In this document: one piece after another, positions 34,089 to 39,782 of the stretch
How positions within the stretch are numbered: position 1 is the first letter of the stretch
How the letters are laid out: each line of letters starts with the position of its first letter
From: an uncultured Pseudorhodobacter sp.
GTDB taxonomy: Bacteria; Pseudomonadota; Alphaproteobacteria; Rhodobacterales; Rhodobacteraceae
Assembly (NCBI GenBank): GCA_913062925.1
Contig: CAJXWJ010000031.1
Span: 1-39,782, forward strand
Length of the DNA stretch: 39,782 bases
Direction of reading: 5' to 3'
Notes under the pieces: model-generated
Seen by the model: only the letters and a program-made list of their open reading frames with translations
The model's database searches: none
What the model was told of the DNA's origin: nothing
Position numbers and translations under genes: made by a program

Positions 34089-34406
34089 ATGGCTTGGATC
34101 ACACTGGCCATCGCAGGATTGTTCGAGGTGCTTTGGGCCTTTGCGATGAAGAAATCCGAAGGGTTTACCCTGCTTCTGCCCAGCAGCATCACGGTTCTGG
34201 GCGCAATTGCCAGCATGGTGCTTTTGGGTTTGGCGATGAAAACCCTGCCGCTTGGCACCGCCTACACGGTCTGGACAGGCATCGGCGCGGTCGGCAGCTT
34301 TGTGCTTGGGATCACCCTTTTGGGCGAACCCGTCACGCCGATGCGCCTGACCGCCGCTGTGCTGATCGTCGCCGGGCTGGTGCTGATGAAGCTGTCCAGC
34401 CCCTAG
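34089..34406 (+). CDS. gdx: Guanidinium exporter, SMR family (Gdx/SugE)
   Basis: A 105-aa inner-membrane protein with four helices, acting as a dual-topology dimer that exports guanidinium in exchange for protons. The essential Glu13 is in the Gdx-type context GLFEVLWAFAMKKSEGFT, and helix 3 carries GTAYTVWTGIGAVGSF. These separate it from the polyaromatic-drug Qac/EmrE branch. AGGAG lies 5 nt before ATG 34089. It is controlled by the guanidine-II riboswitch just upstream, which supports the substrate. Its stop overlaps the stop of the convergent hydratase by 4 nt. Confidence 0.93.
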   Translation: MAWITLAIAGLFEVLWAFAMKKSEGFTLLLPSSITVLGAIASMVLLGLAMKTLPLGTAYTVWTGIGAVGSFVLGITLLGEPVTPMRLTAAVLIVAGLVLMKLSSP

Positions 34407-35200
34407 CGGCCCTGCCAAACCGGATCGCGCTTTTCGGCAAAGGCGCGCGCGCCTTCCAACTGATCCTCGCTGGAATAAAGCCTGTCAACCGTCGGCAACA
34501 GCCGCTTGGTCACCCGGTTCAGCGCGTCTTGAAACCGCATATCCTCGGCCTCGCGCACCACTTCCTTGATGGCGGCATAGACCAAAGGCGGACCAGATTC
34601 CAACAGCCGCGCCAGATCCCAAGCCTTGGCCAGCAGATCTTCGGGCGTGCAGATCTCTTTCACAATGCCCCAGCGATGCGCCTCTTCGGCGTCAAACCAC
34701 CGCCCCGTCAGCAAAAGATCCATCGCCACATGATAGGGAATGCGCTTGGGCAGCTTGATGCTGGCAGCATCAGCCACCGTGCCCGAGCGGATTTCCGGCA
34801 GCGCAAAGGTCGCATTGCTGGAACAAAGGATCAAATCCGCCGACAGCGCCAGCTCAAGCCCGCCACCGCAGCAAATCCCGTTCACCGCCGCAATCACCGG
34901 CTTGTTCAGGTTCGGCAATTCCTGCAAGCCGCCAAAGCCGCCGACCCCGTAATCGCCATCCACCGCATCACCACCCGCCGCCGCCTTCAAATCCCAGCCG
35001 GGGCAAAAGAACTTCTCGCCTGCGGCGCGCAAAATGCACACCCGCAGCGCCGCGTCATCCCGAAAGCCGCGAAACACCTGCCCCATGATGCGGCTGGTGA
35101 TCAGGTCAATCGCATTGGCCTTGGGTCGGTCAAGCGTCACCTCTAGGATCGCCCCCTCCACCCGCGTCTTGATCGGTCCGTCGGTCAGCATCTGCATCAT
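34403..35200 (-). CDS. Carnitinyl-CoA dehydratase/crotonobetainyl-CoA hydratase-like (CaiD-like)
   Basis: A 265-aa crotonase-fold enzyme. It aligns from memory along its length with E. coli CaiD: LDRPKANAID (23-32), GEKFF followed by GWDLKAAA, GGGLELAL (112-119) and the C-terminal AFAEKRDPVWQGR. The two crotonase glutamates appear at Glu116 and Glu136, matching CaiD Glu111 and Glu131. Predicted reaction: hydration of crotonobetainyl-CoA to carnitinyl-CoA. It overlaps the acyl-CoA ligase gene by 4 nt and is the last gene of the minus-strand cluster. A different trimethylammonium acyl-CoA substrate is possible. Confidence 0.85.
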   Translation of the reverse strand: MMQMLTDGPIKTRVEGAILEVTLDRPKANAIDLITSRIMGQVFRGFRDDAALRVCILRAAGEKFFCPGWDLKAAAGGDAVDGDYGVGGFGGLQELPNLNKPVIAAVNGICCGGGLELALSADLILCSSNATFALPEIRSGTVADAASIKLPKRIPYHVAMDLLLTGRWFDAEEAHRWGIVKEICTPEDLLAKAWDLARLLESGPPLVYAAIKEVVREAEDMRFQDALNRVTKRLLPTVDRLYSSEDQLEGARAFAEKRDPVWQGR

Positions 35201-37185
35201 CTTGTCCTTACCAAAGCATCCACAGCCACAGCTCCGTCAGAGCGCGCAAGGATAGGGTTAATCTCGATCTCTTCCAGCCGCGGATCAGCCGCCATCAACT
35301 CGCCCAAACGCAGCGCAATCGCCGCCACCGCCGCAACATCCGCGCGCGGGCGGCCGCGATAGCCGTCAAGCAGCGGCCAAAGCCGCAGACCGCGCATCGC
35401 TTGCATGACCTGCGCCGCGCTCACCGGCCAGATCAGCGTCACCGTATCGGCCAAAACCTCGGCCGTGACACCGCCCATGCCGATGGTCAGCGCGATGCCG
35501 TAAACCGGATCGCGCCGCAGCCCCAGCAGAATCTCGGCCACGGCCCCCGTGACCATCTCTTCCAGCAGATAGCCACTGGCGCCTGCCATCTCGACCTGCC
35601 CGTCCAAGCTGGTCAGGCCCAACCGCACCGCGCCGGCTTCGGTCTTATGCGCAAAGCCCAAACCCTTAAGCGCAAAGGGCGCGCGCAGCTCGCCCTGCCG
35701 CGCGGTCAGCTCAGGCAGGCTGGGCGCGCTGATCGCAGCAGGCACCGCGACGCCAGCGCGGGCCAAAACCGCCTTGCCTTCGGCCTCACTCAGCAACCGG
35801 CTTTCGCCTTCGGCGACAACAGCCACCGGCTGCCAGCCTTCCACGACATCCCAGCGCTGCGCCGCCTTGATCGCGGCCAGGGCGGTTTCCAAGCCCATCA
35901 ACGTGCACACGCCCTGCGCCATCAAGGCCACCGCGCGTGCCTCGTCAAAGTTCTCGGGCATCGAGGCCACTGGCAGCGCCGGTCGCCCCGTCGCCGCCTG
36001 CGCCGCCACAATCGCATCCAGCGCCGGCTGATAGCCCGAAGGATCGCAGCGGTCGCCACGCGGCGGATCAATGATATAGATCCCCGCATCATAGCCCGAC
36101 AGCATGGTGCTGAACACATCCGTGGTGCGCGGCCCGTCACCCCAAATAAAGGTATGGTAATCCAATGGATTGGCGATGGTGACGATGGGCCCCAAAATCT
36201 CGCCCAAGCGCGCACGCACCGCCTCTGGCACGGCTGGAAAGGCAAGACCGAAGCCCGCCGCCAAATCCGCGACCAAACCCGCCTCGCCGCCCGAACACGA
36301 CAGCGAACAGATCGCCTGCCCCAAAGCGCCGTGACAGTGCAAAATCTTCAAGGTCTCGATCAGCTCGGAAGGCGTATTGACCTCGGCCACCCCAATCTGG
36401 CGCAAAAACGCCGATGACGCCGCGCCGCCGCCCGCCAAAGACGCGGTATGCGAGGCGGCAGCCAGACGCGACAGTTCGGTCTTGCCCGATTTGATCGCAA
36501 CAATCCCCTTGCCCATCGCCCGCGCGCGGGCCGCAAGGGCGGCAAAAGCCGCCGCATCGTCGATGCCCTCGATATAAAGCCCCAAGGCAGTGACGCGCGG
36601 ATCCTCCAGCAAAGCCCCCGCCAAATCGGCCAAGCCAACCACCGCCGCATTGCCCAGACAGGCGACATAGGCCACCGGCAAAGCCCGCTTTTGCATGCCC
36701 AGATTGATCACAATGTTCGAGGATTGGCTGACCAAGGCCACGCCGCGCTCGACCCGCACACCGCCATGCTGATCGGGCCAGAGCAAAGCCCCGTCCAGAT
36801 AGTTGATCACGCCGTAGCAATTCGGCCCCAAGATCGGCATATCACCCGCCGCCGCAATCAACTGCGCCTGCAACTCGGGCGCGCCAGCTTCGGTCCAGCC
36901 GCTGGCAAAACAAATCGCCCCGCCCGCCCCCATCGCCGCAAGCTCGGCCACAACCTCAACGGTGGCAAAGCGGTTCACCCCGATAAACACCGCATCGGGG
37001 GGCTCTGGCAGATCCGCAAGGCTGGCATAGGCCCGCAGACCGCCAATCTCGGGCTTGTTTGGATGCACCGGCCAAACCTGACCCGCAAAGCCCATCTTGC
37101 GACATTGCTCGATCACATTCAGCGCCCAACCCGCGCCTAAAACTGCGATGGTTTTCGGACGCAGCAAACGGTCCAAGGGTTTCAT
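35197..37185 (-). CDS. NDP-forming acyl-CoA ligase, fused alpha-beta (acetate-CoA ligase family)
   Basis: A 662-aa ligase of the ADP-forming acyl-CoA synthetase family with fused subunits: CoA-binding domain (1-130; GPNCYGVIN at 120-128), succinyl-CoA-ligase-like domains to about 430 with the phospho-His candidate His246 in SHTASLAG, and a C-terminal ATP-grasp domain (about 450-655; ALKGLGFAHKTEAGAV and EIEINPIL). GGAGG lies before the ATG. It is translated with the CaiD-like hydratase. It probably activates the quaternary-amine acid (gamma-butyrobetaine, crotonobetaine or carnitine), a job done in E. coli by AMP-forming CaiC or a CoA-transferase. The substrate is inferred only from context. 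Confidence 0.88.
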   Translation of the reverse strand: MKPLDRLLRPKTIAVLGAGWALNVIEQCRKMGFAGQVWPVHPNKPEIGGLRAYASLADLPEPPDAVFIGVNRFATVEVVAELAAMGAGGAICFASGWTEAGAPELQAQLIAAAGDMPILGPNCYGVINYLDGALLWPDQHGGVRVERGVALVSQSSNIVINLGMQKRALPVAYVACLGNAAVVGLADLAGALLEDPRVTALGLYIEGIDDAAAFAALAARARAMGKGIVAIKSGKTELSRLAAASHTASLAGGGAASSAFLRQIGVAEVNTPSELIETLKILHCHGALGQAICSLSCSGGEAGLVADLAAGFGLAFPAVPEAVRARLGEILGPIVTIANPLDYHTFIWGDGPRTTDVFSTMLSGYDAGIYIIDPPRGDRCDPSGYQPALDAIVAAQAATGRPALPVASMPENFDEARAVALMAQGVCTLMGLETALAAIKAAQRWDVVEGWQPVAVVAEGESRLLSEAEGKAVLARAGVAVPAAISAPSLPELTARQGELRAPFALKGLGFAHKTEAGAVRLGLTSLDGQVEMAGASGYLLEEMVTGAVAEILLGLRRDPVYGIALTIGMGGVTAEVLADTVTLIWPVSAAQVMQAMRGLRLWPLLDGYRGRPRADVAAVAAIALRLGELMAADPRLEEIEINPILARSDGAVAVDALVRTR

Positions 37186-37220
37186 TGCCCGCCTCCGACC
37201 CGCGCGACACCGCCGCCAAG

Positions 37221-37292
37221 ACGGGGGCCAGCCCCCGCGCTGCCTTGCTGCGCAAGCCAGCTTCCCCCGGGATATTTAGAGACAGATGAAAC
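37221..37292 (+). repeat. Palindromic intergenic element, copy 5
   Basis: GGGGGC-ca-GCCCCC (37223-37236), CTTG-ctgcg-CAAG (37244-37256), then CCCCCGGGATATTT and a tail GACAGATGAAA. It lies in the 294-nt gap (37186-37479) between the acyl-CoA dehydrogenase and the ligase, inverted relative to copy 6. That gap contains no gene. Confidence 0.75.
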
Positions 37293-37400
37293 ACAAGGGC
37301 GCCCCACCCCGACGAAACGGGGTAGGGTTTCACCTGTCACGGCCATCGGGGTCCCCCCCTGTTCCGTGAGATCAGAATCGCTCATTAAGGTTAACATTTC

Positions 37401-37471
37401 GTTTCATCTGTCCAAAAATATCCTCGGGGGGAGGCTTTGCTTGCAAAGCCGTGGGGGGCAGACAGCCCCCC
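37401..37471 (-). repeat. Palindromic intergenic element, copy 6
   Basis: On the minus strand: GGGGGGC-tgtct-GCCCCCC (37471-37453), GGCTTTGC-aa-GCAAAGCC (37450-37433), then CCCCCCGAGGATATTT and a tail GGACAGATGAAAC. It starts 8 nt past the acyl-CoA dehydrogenase stop and could end that transcript. Confidence 0.78.
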
Positions 37472-37479
37472 TGTTTGCT

Positions 37480-38643
37480 TCAGGCGCCCTGCGCGCGCAG
37501 AAGCTCTCGGCTGATGATATGGCGCTGGATCTCGCTGGTGCCTTCCCAGATCCGTTCCACCCGCGCATCGCGCCAGATGCGTTCTAGTGGCAATTCGTCC
37601 ATCAAGCCCATGCCGCCATGGATCTGGATCGCCTCATCGGCAATCATCGCCAGCACTTCGCTTGCCTTGAGTTTGGCCATCGACATATCAGCCTCGCTTA
37701 CCGTGCCCTGATCGTATTTCCAGGCCGCCTCGCGGGTCAGCAGTTCTGCGGCTTTCAGCTCTGTCGCCATATCGGCGAGTTTGAACGACACGCCTTGGAA
37801 CTTGCCGATCTGCTGGCCAAACTGCCTGCGTTCGGCGGCATAGCTGATCGCAAGGCCCAGCGCGCGTTCGGCCCGACCTAGGCAGGTCGAGGCCACCTGC
37901 AGCCGTGTCGCACCCAGCCATTTGCCTGCGACTTCAAAGCCTTGGTGTAGCTCGCCCAAGATTTGTCGCTTGTTCAGGCGGCAATCATCAAATTCGAGGA
38001 TCATGTTGTTATAGCCGCGATGCGAGACGTTGCGGTAGCCCTCGCGCACCGTAAAGCCTTTGGTGCCCTTATCGACCAAAAACGCGGTGATGCGTTTTTT
38101 TGGGCCGCGCGGGGTGTCTTCTTCGCCAGTGGCCACCCAGACAATCGCGAAATCGGCAAGATCGGCGTGGCTGATGAAATGCTTGGTGCCGTTCAGGATA
38201 AAATCATCGCCATCGGCCCGCGCCGAGGCCTTCATGCCGCGCAGATCAGAGCCGGCCCCCGGTTCAGTCATCGCTTGGCAGTCGTGCTTTTCACCGCGCA
38301 CGCAGGGCAGCAGATATTGCTCGCGTTGATCGCCGACACAGGCCAGCAAGATATTCGAGGGCCGCGAGACGCAGGTCCAATGCAGCGCGTAATTGGCTTT
38401 GCCAAGTTCTTTTTCATAAAGCAGCCAAGTCAGCGTATCGAGCCCGGCACCGCCGACCTCTTCGGGCATATTGGCGGCATAAAGCCCTGCGGCAATCGCT
38501 TTGGCAGCGATTTCGCGCCGCAGCTCTTCGCGCAAGACCCCCGTGCGTTCGACTTCGGCTTCATGCGGGTAAAGCTCGGCTTCGACAAAGCCGCGCGTCG
38601 CATCGACGATCATCTGCTGTTCTTCTGTCAGTCCGAAATGCAT
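37480..38643 (-). CDS. Acyl-CoA dehydrogenase
   Basis: A 387-aa FAD-dependent acyl-CoA dehydrogenase. Signatures are QAMTEPGAGSDLRGM near 123, RRQFGQQIGKFQ near 278, and the C-terminal RIWEGTSEIQRHI with catalytic base Glu367. The length is typical. It starts 9 nt past the SDR stop and is in the same unit. In this cluster the likely reaction is oxidation of gamma-butyrobetainyl-CoA to crotonobetainyl-CoA (or the reverse, as for E. coli CaiA). The family assignment is certain; the substrate is inferred. Confidence 0.92.
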   Translation of the reverse strand: MHFGLTEEQQMIVDATRGFVEAELYPHEAEVERTGVLREELRREIAAKAIAAGLYAANMPEEVGGAGLDTLTWLLYEKELGKANYALHWTCVSRPSNILLACVGDQREQYLLPCVRGEKHDCQAMTEPGAGSDLRGMKASARADGDDFILNGTKHFISHADLADFAIVWVATGEEDTPRGPKKRITAFLVDKGTKGFTVREGYRNVSHRGYNNMILEFDDCRLNKRQILGELHQGFEVAGKWLGATRLQVASTCLGRAERALGLAISYAAERRQFGQQIGKFQGVSFKLADMATELKAAELLTREAAWKYDQGTVSEADMSMAKLKASEVLAMIADEAIQIHGGMGLMDELPLERIWRDARVERIWEGTSEIQRHIISRELLRAQGA

Positions 38644-38652
38644 CTGATTTCC

Positions 38653-39405
38653 TTAGGGATCAACGTTGTAGGTCATGCCGTCCACGGCCAGCGCCTGACC
38701 CGAGATCATCCGTGCGCCGTCTGAGGCCAGATAAAGCGCCAGGGCTGCCACATCTTCGGGGTCCGAGAGCCGCTTCATTGCGGTGCCGCTGGCATAGCCT
38801 TGGCGCACGGCATCGGCGCTCATGCCTTTGGCGGCGGCTTCGGCTTCGATCACGCGGTCGATGCGCGGCCCGTTCACAGAGCCCGGACAGATCGCATTGG
38901 CGCGGATGCCATGGGGGCCCAGCTCCATCGCCACGGTTTTCATCAGGCCGATCACCCCCCATTTCGCCGCCACATAGGGCGCACGATAGGGCGTGCCATA
39001 AAGCCCCGAGGTCGAAGAGGTGAAGATAATGCAGCCCGCCCGCGCGGGTTTCATTATCTTGGCGCCGAACTTGGCCGCAAGCATTGCGCCGTCCAGATTG
39101 ACACCAAGGCATTGGTGCCAAGCCTCAAGGTCCATGTCCTCGATCGCAGCCGTCGGGCCTTTGATGCCCGCATTGGCGCAAAGCACATCCAGACCGCCCC
39201 AAGCCGCTGCGATCTCGTCAAACAAGATCTGCATCCCCGCTTCCGAGCTTGCGTCCGAAACCGAGCCACGGATGCCCGCAGGCAGCGCCGCGATCATCGC
39301 GGCGTCCACATCTGTCACCCAAACCCGGTCGCCTTGCGCTGCAAAGGCCTGTGCCATCACCAGACCAATGCCATTGGCCCCGGCGGTTACCAGAACCCGC
39401 CTCAT
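38653..39405 (-). CDS. Short-chain dehydrogenase/reductase (SDR)
   Basis: A 250-aa NAD(P)-dependent classical SDR. It shows the nucleotide motif TAGANGIG (7-14), NAG near 78-80, the Ser-rich strand FTSSTSG and catalytic Tyr144/Lys148 (YVAAK). TDVD after the second strand suggests NAD(H) preference. The start at 39405 overlaps the thioesterase stop (ATGA); a frame from 39567 would run antiparallel in register through that gene and is rejected. In the carnitine context it may oxidise a hydroxyl, such as carnitine or 3-hydroxybutyrate; this is not resolved. Confidence 0.9.
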   Translation of the reverse strand: MRRVLVTAGANGIGLVMAQAFAAQGDRVWVTDVDAAMIAALPAGIRGSVSDASSEAGMQILFDEIAAAWGGLDVLCANAGIKGPTAAIEDMDLEAWHQCLGVNLDGAMLAAKFGAKIMKPARAGCIIFTSSTSGLYGTPYRAPYVAAKWGVIGLMKTVAMELGPHGIRANAICPGSVNGPRIDRVIEAEAAAKGMSADAVRQGYASGTAMKRLSDPEDVAALALYLASDGARMISGQALAVDGMTYNVDP

Positions 39406-39782
39406 CGTTTTTGCCCCACGGCGCGACCCGCGCCTTCGGGCAGCGGCAGGCCTGCATGGGCTTCGGCAATGGCGCGCAGTTTTGCCCAAACCTCGGGCGC
39501 TGCCGGCGAGGCTTTGCCTGCGGCCATATCGACATGCAGACACAGCTGTTCGATGGTGGCGACGCACTCTTCGCCCTTCATGATCCGCACAAAGGAGCGA
39601 TAGCGCTTTTCATCCGCAGAGATGATCTGAAGCGTGCCCGTCAGCCGATCGCCCAGCTTGGCCTCGCCCAGATGGCGAATGTGGGTTTCAGCGGAATAAA
39701 ACGAATGCCCGGCAGCGACATAGTCCATCCCCGCCCCGATCAGCCGCAAAAAGTTATCGACGGTTTCGGAATTGGCAAAGTA
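39402..39782 (-). CDS. Hotdog-fold thioesterase, betainyl-CoA thioesterase-like (5' end cut by window)
   Basis: The frame is open to the right edge, so 126 codons are seen and the N-terminus is missing. The visible part (SETVDNFLRLIGAG, then SFYSAETHIRHLGEAKLGD, then EQLCLHVDM) resembles the thioesterase that releases glycine betaine from betainyl-CoA in carnitine degradation, which in many alphaproteobacteria is fused behind carnitine dehydrogenase. Whether such a fusion exists here lies outside the window. It overlaps the SDR gene by 4 nt. The hotdog fold is likely; the betainyl-CoA substrate rests on remembered similarity and context. Confidence 0.75.
   Translation of the reverse strand, partial: YFANSETVDNFLRLIGAGMDYVAAGHSFYSAETHIRHLGEAKLGDRLTGTLQIISADEKRYRSFVRIMKGEECVATIEQLCLHVDMAAGKASPAAPEVWAKLRAIAEAHAGLPLPEGAGRAVGQKR

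Noticed and set aside
37385-37396. TTAAGGTTAAC as a second CtrA box
   Set aside because: The TTAA halves are separated by 2 nt rather than 7, so it does not fit the consensus.
37186-37479. CRISPR-like or tandem repeat array between the dehydrogenase and ligase genes
   Set aside because: The repeats are two inverted copies of the palindromic element, not regularly spaced direct repeats, and no cas genes are present.

Overview
The window is GC-rich alphaproteobacterial DNA, most likely from a member of the Rhodobacteraceae. The evidence is the base composition, the dnaX-ybaB-recR block, a CtrA-type box, the gene content, and a family of intergenic palindromic repeats ending in GGATATTT...AGATGAAA that I associate with that group. 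No tRNA, rRNA, CRISPR array, insertion sequence or phage gene was seen. Coding density is high. Most genes look like accessory metabolism and transport around one housekeeping block.

Layout. 1-2.2 kb: a copper-type multicopper oxidase and a small Met/His/Cys-containing exported protein, with a hairpin between them. 2.3-4.6 kb: a ClsC-like cardiolipin synthase abutting an EEP-family phosphatase/nuclease. 4.7-7.1 kb: a HypT-like LysR regulator and aspartate ammonia-lyase. 7.1-10.1 kb (minus): a TctDE-type two-component system whose third gene is an orphan periplasmic binding protein. 10.3-15.9 kb (plus): a tightly packed operon tctC-tctB-tctA, AtuA-family, DUF4387, AbrB-like membrane protein, divergent from the sensor genes. 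This is the best candidate for an uncharacterised uptake and catabolic system. 16-19.6 kb: a DSP-like phosphatase, dnaX-ybaB-recR and a cold-shock gene with a long leader. 19.7-21.9 kb: a degenerate response-regulator-like gene with a CtrA-type box upstream, then an HSL-type esterase and a class II aldolase. 22-30 kb (minus): an oligopeptide-type ABC transporter with a Tat-exported binding protein, a nucleotide-pyrophosphatase-like enzyme and a CocE/NonD hydrolase.

30.2-39.8 kb centres on quaternary amines. Choline-sulfatase (betC) and choline dehydrogenase (betA) are convergent. An OsmC protein and a Gdx/SugE exporter follow; the exporter sits behind a guanidine-II (mini-ykkC) riboswitch. 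The minus-strand cluster thioesterase (cut by the window edge), SDR, acyl-CoA dehydrogenase, NDP-forming acyl-CoA ligase and CaiD-like hydratase reads as a gamma-butyrobetaine/crotonobetaine/carnitine pathway leading to glycine betaine. Both halves would yield the osmoprotectant betaine or its precursor.

The most unusual structural observation is that one copy of the intergenic palindromic repeat lies in frame inside the CocE/NonD hydrolase gene and supplies 17 codons.
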